64,000 nucleotides of DNA from contig CAAGMZ010000029.1 of NCBI GenBank assembly GCA_900771195.1, positions 87,684-151,683 of the forward strand. The letters run 5' to 3'. The notes under the pieces are model-generated. The model saw only the letters and a list, made by a program, of their open reading frames with translations. It made no database searches and was not told the DNA's origin. The DNA comes from Lachnospiraceae bacterium. Lineage in GTDB: Bacteria; Bacillota; Clostridia; Lachnospirales; Lachnospiraceae. Positions within the stretch are counted from its first letter, which is position 1, and the number at the start of each line of letters is the position of its first letter. Below, piece after piece: positions 25,507 through 34,449 of this stretch. A program made the translations under genes and the position numbers.

Positions 25507-26429
25507 CTGCTATCCCTCCTCTCCACAGGTACGATTCCGTATAAACTGCCATGCCACCTGGTAAGCATATATGCTGCATATATAATCATACCGGCAATTA
25601 ATATGTAAAAGTGCCACGGAATGTTCAGTTTCCGAATGCACAATACAATCGGTGCATGGATTAAGTAAACCGGCATTGTGTCTGCACCTGCTTTTGTAAA
25701 CGGAAATCTTTTTGCCGGTGAAAACGCAAGCAAAAATAACCCAAGTGCCCCGCCAAGCAGATAACAGGCAAGCCTGAGCCATACTCCGTTTTCAGGATTT
25801 TCGTATGGAGCAGCCTGATACAGAAACTCTGCCGGGATTTTGCTGCCCGCGAAAACCATCAGTACAAAAGCAATCACAAGTGCCGCGAGTCCGGCCGGCC
25901 ACAACTTTCTCCACTTAATCCCGGGTTTGCATATCAGCCCGGTCCAAAAATACGGCAGTAAAACTATAGTTCTCGACAATGAAAGCTTCCGCCCGATAAA
26001 CGGAACAAATCCGGCAGCACAGCCGGCCATAATCGAACATATAAGAATTACAATTTTGCCCTTCCCCTTACAAAAGCGGAACCATATCCACGCCTGTAAA
26101 AGCCAGCTGCGATAGCTTAACAGATACCACAAGTGCCAATATGGCGTTAACGGCTTAACATTACCGCCTCCGATAAGAACAGCTGCTGCCTGACACAGTA
26201 TGTACAGCGGTAACATCCGCATAAGCTGCTTTCGGCAGTATTTTGCATCATTCAAAAAGAATCCTGACAAAAAGCAGAACAATGGCATATGTACCATATA
26301 AATCCATCTGTACTGCACCATAAGCACCTCTGAATTCCGGATACCCGGTTCAATCAGATGTCCATATATAACAAGAAAAATCAAAAGCAGCTTCAGATTG
26401 CAGTATTGTGCATCTCTTAATTTAACCAT
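25440..26429 (-). CDS. Acyltransferase family 3 membrane protein
   Basis: The 329-residue protein has about ten transmembrane helices and begins with the family motif LKLLLIFLVIYGHL; PYWHLWYLLSYRSWL and PVYLIHAPIVL are further family blocks. These enzymes O-acylate sugars, peptidoglycan or polyols on the outer face. I start at 26429 (AGGAAGG 8 bases upstream). The last 22 codons overlap the sigma factor gene in another frame, so the C-terminal tail may be a read-on after loss of an earlier stop. The grouping acyltransferase-sigma-anti-sigma recalls the SigV operon with OatA, but no SGNH domain is present. Confidence 0.87.
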   Translation of the reverse strand: MVKLRDAQYCNLKLLLIFLVIYGHLIEPGIRNSEVLMVQYRWIYMVHMPLFCFLSGFFLNDAKYCRKQLMRMLPLYILCQAAAVLIGGGNVKPLTPYWHLWYLLSYRSWLLQAWIWFRFCKGKGKIVILICSIMAGCAAGFVPFIGRKLSLSRTIVLLPYFWTGLICKPGIKWRKLWPAGLAALVIAFVLMVFAGSKIPAEFLYQAAPYENPENGVWLRLACYLLGGALGLFLLAFSPAKRFPFTKAGADTMPVYLIHAPIVLCIRKLNIPWHFYILIAGMIIYAAYMLTRWHGSLYGIVPVERRDSRWLPCRKSMKNTPGRSTGSCYH

Positions 26430-26452
26430 TTCCATCGCCTTCCTGTACATTA

Positions 26453-26478
26453 GAGACAGCAAGTGTGAAAACGTTACA
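26453..26478 (-). promoter_or_regulatory. Possible ECF-type autoregulatory promoter
   Basis: TGTAAC on the minus strand (26473-26478) matches the AAC-type -35 of ECF sigma factors, with TGTCTC about 15 bases downstream. It sits just ahead of the acyltransferase-sigma-anti-sigma operon. The -10 is weakly defined. Confidence 0.3.
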
Positions 26479-26499
26479 AAAATTCCTCATAATCAAAAT

Positions 26500-26544
26500 A
26501 ACACATACCTGTGTGAAAAATAATGCCACACACAGATATGTGTT
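26500..26544 (-). terminator. Terminator after glyA
   Basis: AACACATA and TATGTGTT plus CTGTGTG and CACACAG form a 15-bp stem with one mismatch and a 13-nt loop, followed on the minus strand by ATTTTG. It lies 28 bases after the glyA stop. Confidence 0.7.
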
Positions 26545-26572
26545 ATCATACATTACATATGTAAAAGTTTAA

Positions 26573-27820
26573 TTAAGGCATTTCGTAAAGCGGATGTGCG
26601 TCCGTAAGAGCCTTTACAATCTCCATAGCCTCTGCCTTCTTAGCCTCATCACCGGTAACTGCAAGTGAAATAGCCTCAGCAACCTTATCCATGTCGGCTG
26701 TATTAAATCCCCTTGTGGTAACTGCTGCTGAGCCAAGTCTTATACCGCTTGTGGTGAAAGGCTTCTCAGGGTCATTGGGAATTGCATTCTTATTACATGT
26801 GATATTAACAGTGTCAAGAAGCTTCTCAGTAGCTTTACCGGTAACTCCCTTACTTCTTAAGTCAACCAGCATAAGGTGATTGTCCGTTCCGCCTGATACA
26901 AGGTTGAAGCCTCTGCTCAGAAGTCCCGAAGCAAGAGCCTGTGCATTATCAACTATATTCTTGGCATATACCTTAAAGCTTGGATCAAGTGCTTCCTTTA
27001 AGCACACAGCCTTAGCAGCAATAACGTGCATGAGCGGTCCTCCCTGTATTCCGGGGAAAATAGCCTTGTTGAAATTAAACTTATCGGCTGCCTCCTGATT
27101 ACAAAGAATCATTCCTCCTCTGGGCCCGCGAAGGGTCTTGTGGGTAGTTGTGGTCACAACATCCGCATAAGGAATCGGGCTCATATGCTGTCCGCCGGCA
27201 ACAAGACCTGCGATATGTGCCATGTCGACCATCAGCACTGCTCCTACCTCATCTGCGATTTCCCTGAATTTTTTGAAATCAATTTTTCTCGCATATGCAC
27301 TGGCACCTGCGATTATCATCTTAGGTCTGCATTCTTTGGCAATTCTCAGAACCTCATCATAATCTATGAAGCCGTCGTCATTTACGCCATAAGGCACGCA
27401 GTTAAAATACTTTCCTGACATATTGACAGGTGAACCATGGGAGAGGTGTCCTCCATGTGCAAGATTCATTCCCATGTATGTATCACCGGGTTCAAGTACT
27501 GCAAAGAATACTGCCATATTGGCCTGTGCACCTGAATGTGGCTGTACATTGGCATAATCACATCCGAAAAGCTCTTTGGCTCTTTCTCTGGCAAGGTCCT
27601 CAACCATGTCAACATACTGGCAGCCGCCATAATATCTCTTTCCGGGATAGCCCTCGGCATACTTGTTGGTAAGTGTGCTGCCCATTGCTGCCATGACTGC
27701 CTTGCTCACAAAATTCTCTGATGCAATAAGCTCGACATGATCGTCCTGTCTTCCTGTCTCAAGCCTTATGGCATTGGCAAGCTCCGGGTCAAAGCTTTCG
27801 ATTTCGTCAAATGAATACAT
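26573..27820 (-). CDS. glyA: Serine hydroxymethyltransferase
   Basis: The 415-residue PLP enzyme is recognised by HVELIASENF, YAEGYPGKRYYGG, LAHGGHLSHG, DMAHIAGL and the PLP lysine in TTTTHKTLRGPRGG. It interconverts serine and glycine while charging tetrahydrofolate with a one-carbon unit. GGAGG lies 8 bases upstream of the ATG at 27820; the frame is open 54 bases further up. It is the last gene of the HD-GYP-hisS-aspS-glyA operon, 31 bases after aspS, and is followed by a terminator. Confidence 0.98.
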   Translation of the reverse strand: MYSFDEIESFDPELANAIRLETGRQDDHVELIASENFVSKAVMAAMGSTLTNKYAEGYPGKRYYGGCQYVDMVEDLARERAKELFGCDYANVQPHSGAQANMAVFFAVLEPGDTYMGMNLAHGGHLSHGSPVNMSGKYFNCVPYGVNDDGFIDYDEVLRIAKECRPKMIIAGASAYARKIDFKKFREIADEVGAVLMVDMAHIAGLVAGGQHMSPIPYADVVTTTTHKTLRGPRGGMILCNQEAADKFNFNKAIFPGIQGGPLMHVIAAKAVCLKEALDPSFKVYAKNIVDNAQALASGLLSRGFNLVSGGTDNHLMLVDLRSKGVTGKATEKLLDTVNITCNKNAIPNDPEKPFTTSGIRLGSAAVTTRGFNTADMDKVAEAISLAVTGDEAKKAEAMEIVKALTDAHPLYEMP

Positions 27821-27851
27821 CCTGTAGTCCTCCGTCTGATTTAATTTATTT

Positions 27852-29645
27852 TTACTGATTTTCACCAGCAACAATCTTTATTCCAAGTTCCTTAAGCTGT
27901 GCATCGTCAACAATATCCGGTGCTCCCGTAAGCATGCAGGAAGCATCCTTAACCTTAGGAAACGCGATAACATCTCGGATATTGTCAGTTTTTGCCATAA
28001 GCATTATAAGTCTGTCAAGTCCGTAAGCAAGTCCTGCATGAGGAGGAACTCCGTACTTAAATGCATCGAGCAGGAATCCGAACTGTGCCTGTGCCCTTTC
28101 CTCGGTGAAGCCGAGAATCTTAAGCATCTTCTTCTGAATGTCATCCTGATGGATTCTCACACTTCCTCCGCCAATCTCAACGCCGTTAAGTGTAATATCA
28201 TAAGCTTTTGCACGAACCTTTTCCGGTGCTGTGTCAAGAAGCTCTACATCTTCATCCATCATCATTGTAAAAGGATGGTGCATGGCAACAAGCCTGTTTT
28301 CCTCATCTGACCACTCAAAAAGAGGGAATTCGGTAATCCAGAGGAATTTGTATTCATCGGGATTTCTGAGTCCGAGTTCATCGGCAAGTTCAAGTCGAAG
28401 TGCTCCGAGAACGCTCCATACAAGCTTGACCTTGTCGGCAGCAAAGAGAAGCAGGTCTCCCGGCTCTCCTTCCATTCTCTCAATGATTGCCTTTAGCTCC
28501 TCTTCCTTCATGAACTTTGAAAAAGAAGACTTAATCTCGCCATTATCGCCAATCGACATATATGCAAGTCCTTTGGCGCCATAGCCCTTTGCAAAATCCA
28601 CAAGAGCATCTATCTTCTTTCTGGGCATTGCCCCCTGTCCCTTGACATTGATTCCGCGTACTGTACCTCCTGCCTCTAAGGCTCCTGTAAACACTCCGAA
28701 TCCGCAGTCCTTAACTATATCGGAAATATCCTTAAGCTCCATCCCGAAACGTATATCAGGCTTATCCGAACCGAAACGGTTCATCGCCTCAACCCATGTC
28801 ATGCGCTGTATTGGAAGCTCGACATCAACATCCAGAACCTCTTTGAAAAGCTTCTTTAAAAATCTCTCATTCACATCGATTACATCATCAATGTCAACAA
28901 AAGAAAGTTCCATATCTATCTGCGTAAACTCAGGCTGCCTGTCCGCACGAAGGTCCTCATCACGGAAGCACCTTGCAAGCTGGAAATACCTGTCATATCC
29001 CGAACACATAAGAAGCTGCTTAAAGAGCTGCGGTGACTGGGGAAGTGCATAAAATGAGCCGGGATGAATACGGCTGGGAACAATGTAATCCCTTGCGCCC
29101 TCGGGCGTACTCTTAATGAGCATAGGTGTTTCTATCTCAAGAAATCCTTCATCCGAAAGGAATTTTCTTGCAATCATTGCAACCTTGCTTCTCATCATAA
29201 GAATTCTCTGTATATCAGGTCTTCTCAGATCGAGATAACGGTACTTGAGCCTGATTTCCTCTTTGGTCTTGGAATCCTCCTCCACAGGAAACGGAGGCGT
29301 CTGTGCCTCAGAAAGTATCCTTAAATCCGTAGCTATGACCTCTATCTTACCTGTCGCAAGATTATCATTGACTGCTCCTGCCCTTGCGGCAACCTGTCCC
29401 GTAACGGCAATGACATACTCACTTCTCAGCGTTCCGGCCTTTTCAAAGCCTTCGCTGCCTATTTTATCCTCTTCAAAAATAATCTGAAGTATTCCTGAGC
29501 GGTCTCTTAAATCGACAAAACATATCCCGCCTTTGTTTCTGTTCTTGGCAACCCAGCCCATGACTGTGACTGTCTGACCGATATTGGCCTCACTAAGCTC
29601 TGCACATCTGCAGGTTCTCTTAAGACCCTTCATTGATTCTGCCAT
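27852..29645 (-). CDS. aspS: Aspartyl-tRNA synthetase (bacterial type)
   Basis: The 597-residue class II synthetase has an N-terminal OB anticodon-binding domain (GWVAKNRNKGGICFVDLRDRSG, split by the L-loop), motif 2 (ARCFRDEDLRADRQPEF), a central GAD insertion (about 310-420) and motif 3 (GLAYGLDRLIML). The length is typical of bacterial AspRS. It starts 15 bases after the hisS stop. No T-box leader is present, since the gene is internal to the operon. Confidence 0.98.
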   Translation of the reverse strand: MAESMKGLKRTCRCAELSEANIGQTVTVMGWVAKNRNKGGICFVDLRDRSGILQIIFEEDKIGSEGFEKAGTLRSEYVIAVTGQVAARAGAVNDNLATGKIEVIATDLRILSEAQTPPFPVEEDSKTKEEIRLKYRYLDLRRPDIQRILMMRSKVAMIARKFLSDEGFLEIETPMLIKSTPEGARDYIVPSRIHPGSFYALPQSPQLFKQLLMCSGYDRYFQLARCFRDEDLRADRQPEFTQIDMELSFVDIDDVIDVNERFLKKLFKEVLDVDVELPIQRMTWVEAMNRFGSDKPDIRFGMELKDISDIVKDCGFGVFTGALEAGGTVRGINVKGQGAMPRKKIDALVDFAKGYGAKGLAYMSIGDNGEIKSSFSKFMKEEELKAIIERMEGEPGDLLLFAADKVKLVWSVLGALRLELADELGLRNPDEYKFLWITEFPLFEWSDEENRLVAMHHPFTMMMDEDVELLDTAPEKVRAKAYDITLNGVEIGGGSVRIHQDDIQKKMLKILGFTEERAQAQFGFLLDAFKYGVPPHAGLAYGLDRLIMLMAKTDNIRDVIAFPKVKDASCMLTGAPDIVDDAQLKELGIKIVAGENQ

Positions 29646-29660
29646 TTTCCTGTCTCCTGT

Positions 29661-30920
29661 TTATTTGATTGGATTTTTGTAAAATTCCTGTATCTCGGTA
29701 TAGCCGTCTTTGGCAAGCTGTTCCTTCTGGAATTTCTTATTCTTGTTCATTCTTACCACAAGCACATTTTTATTTTCCCTGCGGAGCACCTGTGCTTTTC
29801 CTATTATATCACAAAGCATATCCGACTGTATGCCTTTTTCAATCAGAAATGCAACTTTTTCATTCCGAGTCGGCACCTGAAAATCATTATCCAAAAGAAT
29901 TGTGACTATTCTCTCAAAGCCTATTGAAAATCCGCACGCGGGAGTATCCTGACCTGTGAATTTTCCTACCATCTTATCGTATCTTCCGCCTCCGCCGACG
30001 CTTGAGCCGAATTCAGGCACCTCAATCTCGAAAATTGTTCCTGTATAATATGACATTCCACGCACCAGAGTGGGGTCGAACACAACATCAAAATCGTATT
30101 CCTTAGTACCGTTGACGCTGTCGATTATTTCCTTAAGATTCTCAAGAACCCCCGGTTCAAGATTGTCCTTTACCATGTCACATACATACGAAAGCCCGTC
30201 TCCGGAAGCCTGAATGCCCCTGAAAAGTTCAACATACTTATTAACGCATTCTTTTTGATAGCCCTCTGAAAGAAGCTCCTGTTCAACCCCTTCGAGACCT
30301 ATCTTGTCCATTTTATCAAGTATAATAAACACATTGTCAAACTGTTCTTCAGGGAATCCGCTGTATGCAGCCATCGCCTTTAATATGCGTCGTTCATTTA
30401 TTTTAATCTTGAAATTCTTAAATCCTATCCTGCCAAGAGTTGTGGTTGTAGCCAGAATAAGCTCTATCTCAGCCAGATTTCCCGGTTCACCGAGAATATC
30501 TATATCGCACTGGTAAAACTGTCTGAATCGCCCCTTCTGAGGTCTGTCGGCACGCCATACAGGTCCAATCTGAAGTGCCTTAAACGGTGAAGGAAGCTCG
30601 GCGGCATTGTTGGAATAAAATCTGACAAGCGGCACCGTCAAATCATAACGCAGTCCTCCGTCCACAAGCTCATCGGCACTTTCTGCCTCATCAAAATTGA
30701 GTTTCTCTCCTCTCTTCATAATCTTGAAGATAAGCTTTTCATTCTCCCCGCCCTGCTTGCTGGACAGATTTGCTATATTTTCAACTGCGGGAGTTTCAAT
30801 CGGTGTAAATCCAAATTTTGCATAAGTGTCTTTAATTATTCCGATAAGGTAATCCCTTATCTGCATTTCCCTTGGAAGAATGTCCTTCATTCCGGTGGTG
30901 GGTTTCTTAATAAGTGCCAT
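29661..30920 (-). CDS. hisS: Histidyl-tRNA synthetase
   Basis: The 419-residue class II synthetase has motif 2 (QIGPVWRADRPQKGRFRQF), the histidine-specific blocks LVRGMSYYTGTIFE and GGGRYDKMVGKFTG, motif 3 (ACGFSIGFERI) and a C-terminal anticodon domain. All catalytic blocks are intact, so it is a true HisRS and not HisZ. Its ATG overlaps the stop of the HD-GYP gene by one base (TAATG), implying translational coupling. Confidence 0.97.
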   Translation of the reverse strand: MALIKKPTTGMKDILPREMQIRDYLIGIIKDTYAKFGFTPIETPAVENIANLSSKQGGENEKLIFKIMKRGEKLNFDEAESADELVDGGLRYDLTVPLVRFYSNNAAELPSPFKALQIGPVWRADRPQKGRFRQFYQCDIDILGEPGNLAEIELILATTTTLGRIGFKNFKIKINERRILKAMAAYSGFPEEQFDNVFIILDKMDKIGLEGVEQELLSEGYQKECVNKYVELFRGIQASGDGLSYVCDMVKDNLEPGVLENLKEIIDSVNGTKEYDFDVVFDPTLVRGMSYYTGTIFEIEVPEFGSSVGGGGRYDKMVGKFTGQDTPACGFSIGFERIVTILLDNDFQVPTRNEKVAFLIEKGIQSDMLCDIIGKAQVLRRENKNVLVVRMNKNKKFQKEQLAKDGYTEIQEFYKNPIK

Positions 30921-31573
30921 TATTTTGTATCCTCATTTCCTAAAATTATACTGCTGAAATCAATGCCTATAAAAGCTCTGCATCCCTTTATCACGTTCAT
31001 GGTCTCCGGCTCATGAATGATTTTCTGAAACGCAAGGAAAACCTCCATGTCATAATTGGAAATCTCGTCTATCATGCTTCTCATAGCTGTATCATAGTCA
31101 AAAGCCTTGCGGTACGGTCTGTCTGAAATCAGTGCGGTAAAAGTATCTGCCACCCTCATTACTCTTGCGCCAAACGGGATGTCGTCCCCCTTCAGATTGT
31201 CAGGGTATCCCGTTCCGTCATAATTCTCATGATGGTGGAGGACCGTTTCAAGTACAAATTCAGAAAAGTCGTATTTTTTCAGCATATCATAACTTATCCT
31301 TGAATGCATCCTCATATACTTGATGTTCTCAAGTGCAAAACTGTCATGGGCTCTTCCGTACAGGTATCTGGAAAGCCTGAGCTTTCCTATATCATGCAAT
31401 AGGCCGGCAACAGCCAGTTCATTGCATACGCTGTCATCTATACCAAGCTGTCTGGCCGTAAGGTACGTAAGATTACTGACGCAGATTCCATGATTAATAT
31501 TGTCATTCATATCCGTCAGGAGAATATCATTAAATCTCTCTGTCTCTTCTTGTGAATATACGGCCTCAGTCAT
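30920..31573 (-). CDS. HD-GYP-domain phosphodiesterase
   Basis: The 217-residue protein is a stand-alone HD-GYP domain: LLHDIGKLRLSRYL, HHHENYDGTGYPDNL and RVMRVADTFTALISDRPYR carry the HD metal ligands and the GYP signature. Such domains degrade cyclic di-GMP. There is no sensor or receiver domain. It has a strong sigma-A promoter and leads the hisS-aspS-glyA operon, an unexpected position for a second-messenger enzyme. A diguanylate cyclase gene lies just upstream, separated by a terminator. Confidence 0.9.
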   Translation of the reverse strand: MTEAVYSQEETERFNDILLTDMNDNINHGICVSNLTYLTARQLGIDDSVCNELAVAGLLHDIGKLRLSRYLYGRAHDSFALENIKYMRMHSRISYDMLKKYDFSEFVLETVLHHHENYDGTGYPDNLKGDDIPFGARVMRVADTFTALISDRPYRKAFDYDTAMRSMIDEISNYDMEVFLAFQKIIHEPETMNVIKGCRAFIGIDFSSIILGNEDTK

Positions 31574-31600
31574 AAATCCTCTCCTTTGACATACAAAAGT

Positions 31601-31629
31601 ATTATAATTTTTATGTCAGAAAACGTCAA
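31601..31629 (-). promoter_or_regulatory. Strong promoter for HD-GYP-hisS-aspS-glyA
   Basis: TTGACG, 17 bases and TATAAT on the minus strand, about 28 bases before the HD-GYP start codon; this is the best promoter match in the window. Confidence 0.85.
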
Positions 31630-31653
31630 CCAATAATTGATTCCTTGTTAAGC

Positions 31654-31687
31654 AAAAATCAGGCAGTTATGCAACCACCTGATTTTT
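31654..31687 (-). terminator. Terminator of the pyr-GGDEF transcription unit
   Basis: AAAAATCAGG (31654-31663) and CCTGATTTTT (31678-31687) form a perfect 10-bp stem; on the minus strand the stem itself ends in a T-run followed by TGC. The stop codon of the GGDEF gene lies in the loop. Confidence 0.78.
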
Positions 31688-32767
31688 CCCGCTTTTCTTG
31701 CCTTCATACAATTTCCGGTCAGCTTCTCTTATCATGGTATGTATGGTTGAATCTTTGTCAAACTCTGAAACTCCAAGCGTAATCGTCACATTAATCTTCT
31801 TGCCGTTAAATTCAATGCCGGCGGATTCCACCTCTCTGCATATACGTTCTGCAGCCTTTTTTGCCGTCTCAATATCCGTCTGGAGAAGAATCAGCATCTC
31901 TTCTCCTCCCCAACGGCAGACATAGTCATTTTTTCTGACACATGAAGACATAATATCCGCCACTCTGACAAGTACCATGTCTCCGCAATCATGTCCGTAT
32001 GTGTCATTCACCGTCTTGAAATCATCAATATCGGACATAATGAGGCAAAAAACGGTATCATCCCTGACTGCCTTTGAAAAAGCATTCTCCATGCACTCTT
32101 CCATGCTCCTGCGATTCAGAAGATGTGTTAACGGGTCCAGGAGTGCAATCTGCCCCAAGTTCTTATTCTCCTCCTCAAGCCTTCCTTGCATATACCTTAT
32201 CTCAACAGCGAACAGTATTGAAAATATAAGCATCATAATAAACATGACAAACATGTTAAAATAATAAAACCGCGCGGGCAGATAATCCGGATAGCTGCCT
32301 GCGTAGCACGGCTCTGTCTTATCACATACCAGGCGTACCCCGAAATAGAATACTGCCACTATCATAGACCATATAACCGGGAAAACAAGACTTTTCTTGA
32401 ATTTCGGCATCGTATATGTCAGATAAAATGCCAATGGCACCAGTGCTATGGTATACAGCATAAATCCCCAGTTCCACCCAAGCATTACGGACGCAAAGGA
32501 AGAGTGCATCAGGATTTCTATCAGCGATGATATAAAAAACATTAAGAACTTTCTCTTTTTCGGACTTACAAAAGACAGATAAACATAATATCCCACCGCC
32601 ACCAGATTATACCAGAACAGAACCGTAATATTGTATCTCCCAAACAGTATGGCAAATACCAGATGAACAAGAGCAGCATCAAAGCCTAAGTACATATATT
32701 TTTTTCCGTCATCAATTGCGCGCGCCCCACTGAACACTTCTCGAAATACACGAAACCACTTTTTCAT
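31667..32767 (-). CDS. Membrane-bound diguanylate cyclase (GGDEF)
   Basis: The 366-residue protein has about six N-terminal transmembrane helices (to about residue 195), a short coiled linker and a GGDEF domain. The active-site loop reads WGGEEM, preceded at the usual distance by an RKND inhibitory-site motif (RxxD), so product inhibition by cyclic di-GMP is likely. DPLTHLLNRRSM and DIDDFKTVNDTYGHDCGD are further family marks. The gene begins 12 bases after pyrD and has no promoter of its own that I can see, so it is probably the last gene of the pyrimidine operon. Confidence 0.93.
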   Translation of the reverse strand: MKKWFRVFREVFSGARAIDDGKKYMYLGFDAALVHLVFAILFGRYNITVLFWYNLVAVGYYVYLSFVSPKKRKFLMFFISSLIEILMHSSFASVMLGWNWGFMLYTIALVPLAFYLTYTMPKFKKSLVFPVIWSMIVAVFYFGVRLVCDKTEPCYAGSYPDYLPARFYYFNMFVMFIMMLIFSILFAVEIRYMQGRLEEENKNLGQIALLDPLTHLLNRRSMEECMENAFSKAVRDDTVFCLIMSDIDDFKTVNDTYGHDCGDMVLVRVADIMSSCVRKNDYVCRWGGEEMLILLQTDIETAKKAAERICREVESAGIEFNGKKINVTITLGVSEFDKDSTIHTMIREADRKLYEGKKSGKNQVVA

Positions 32768-32778
32768 ATATAACTCCC

Positions 32779-33681
32779 CTATCTTACAATCCCTATAAGA
32801 TCGTTTATATCCTCAACACCCTTTGATTCCATATATTTTTCTATTCCGTCAATCACATCAAGAGTTGCCCTGGGATTGTGGAAATTGGCTGTCCCCACGG
32901 CCACGGCTGTTGCACCTGCCAGAATGAATTCCAGTGCATCCTCAGCAGTTGCAATTCCTCCCATTCCGATGATGGGCATTTGTACGGCATTAGCCACCTG
33001 ATAAACCATACGGACTGCCACGGGCTTTATTGCAGGTCCTGAAAGACCGCCTGTCTTATTGGCAACAGCAAAAGTCTGACGGTTAATGTCTATTTTCATG
33101 CCTGTAATTGTATTAATAAGTGAGAGAGCATCCGCTCCGCCTGCCTCTGCTGCCCTTGCCATTTCCGTTATGTCTGTCACATTGGGACTTAACTTCATTA
33201 TAACCGGCTGCTTTGCGACATTCTTTATGGCACGTGTAATATGTTCCACATTGGAGGCACACTGTCCAAAGGCTATTCCGCCCTCCTTTACATTAGGGCA
33301 CGAAATATTTATCTCCAGCATATCCACAGGCTCATCAGCCAGCCTTTCTACAACCTCAATGTAATCGCTCTCTGACTTCCCACACACATTTACTATTATT
33401 CGGGTATCGTAATTCTTTAAAAAAGGAATGTCCCTCTTTACAAACGTATCTATTCCGGGATTCTGAAGACCCACTGCATTTATCATACCGCCGTATGTCT
33501 CAGCAATTCTCGGGGTGGGATTTCCCGGCCACGGCACATTGGCTACACCTTTGGTGACGACCGCGCCAAGCCTGCCAAGATTCACAAATTCCGAATATTC
33601 CATACCTGACCCAAATGTTCCGGAAGCAGTCATCACCGGGTTCTTAAGCTCAATTCCGGCTATATTAACCTTTGTATTCAT
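32779..33681 (-). CDS. pyrD: Dihydroorotate dehydrogenase B, catalytic subunit
   Basis: The 300-residue TIM-barrel flavoprotein is marked by MTASGTFGSGMEYSEF, the catalytic Cys in NISCPNVKEGGIAFG and GMGGIATAEDALEFILAGA. Class 1B enzymes use NAD through PyrK. The start overlaps the pyrK stop by one base. It converts dihydroorotate to orotate in UMP synthesis. Confidence 0.97.
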   Translation of the reverse strand: MNTKVNIAGIELKNPVMTASGTFGSGMEYSEFVNLGRLGAVVTKGVANVPWPGNPTPRIAETYGGMINAVGLQNPGIDTFVKRDIPFLKNYDTRIIVNVCGKSESDYIEVVERLADEPVDMLEINISCPNVKEGGIAFGQCASNVEHITRAIKNVAKQPVIMKLSPNVTDITEMARAAEAGGADALSLINTITGMKIDINRQTFAVANKTGGLSGPAIKPVAVRMVYQVANAVQMPIIGMGGIATAEDALEFILAGATAVAVGTANFHNPRATLDVIDGIEKYMESKGVEDINDLIGIVR

Positions 33682-34448
33682 CAGAGTTCTACCTCCTTCG
33701 CATTAAATACGGGTCCATCCTTGCATATTCTTTTGTTGCGGACCATTGAATGTCCGTCAGTCTCCGTTGACTGGCACACACATGCAAGACAGGCACCTAT
33801 TCCGCATGCCATCTTCTCCTCAAGAGAGAGCCATGCTTCAATGCCTCTTTCTTCAGCGTAATTTTTCACTGCACGAAGCATCGGAGTCGGTCCGCAGGCA
33901 TATATCACATCGCCCTCAATTCCATTCTCCTTTATGGCATCTATGACAGTTCCGTGTGTGCCAAGACTTCCGTCATCGGTTGCTATCTTAAGCTCACCGT
34001 AAAGCTTCAGCTCCTTGTCAAGGAAGGTATCGCTGCTTCTGTACCCGACAACTATGTCCTTATGACCGTAAATTCTTCTGGCAAGCTCAATCATAGGGGG
34101 GATACCGATACCTCCTCCTATAAGTATTGCTCTTTTTCCTTCAGCCTCATCAACAGGAAAGCCGTTGCCCAGGGGTCCAAGTATGTGTATTCTGTCTCCT
34201 GTCTTTTTATGAGAAAATTCTTCCGTTCCTTTACCCACAACTCTGTAGACTATCCTGAGTCTCCGTCCTTCAGTCCGGCATATGCTTATGGGTCTTGGAA
34301 GCAGCCTTGAACCGTCATCTGAATACACGGAAACAAACTGACCCGGAACCGCCTTTTCAGCTATGTTTTCTGTGACTATCCACATATCATAAATGCCGTC
34401 AGATATCTCTTTCTGCTCCTCAACAACAGCAATCTCATCAAATTTCAT
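33681..34448 (-). CDS. pyrK: Dihydroorotate dehydrogenase B, electron-transfer subunit
   Basis: The 255-residue ferredoxin-reductase-like protein has an FAD domain (RPISICR), an NAD domain (ILIGGGIGIPPMIELA) and a C-terminal [2Fe-2S] cluster motif CGIGACLAC followed by a fourth Cys in KRICKDGP. It passes electrons from PyrD to NAD. The start at 34448 has GAGG 8 bases upstream and lies 2 bases after the pyrF stop. Confidence 0.97.
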   Translation of the reverse strand: MKFDEIAVVEEQKEISDGIYDMWIVTENIAEKAVPGQFVSVYSDDGSRLLPRPISICRTEGRRLRIVYRVVGKGTEEFSHKKTGDRIHILGPLGNGFPVDEAEGKRAILIGGGIGIPPMIELARRIYGHKDIVVGYRSSDTFLDKELKLYGELKIATDDGSLGTHGTVIDAIKENGIEGDVIYACGPTPMLRAVKNYAEERGIEAWLSLEEKMACGIGACLACVCQSTETDGHSMVRNKRICKDGPVFNAKEVEL

Positions 34449-34449
34449 C

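Noticed and set aside
29646..31600. T-box leader for hisS or aspS
   Set aside because: Both genes are internal to an operon with 1-15 base junctions, and the leader before HD-GYP is only about 25 nt with no T-box sequence.
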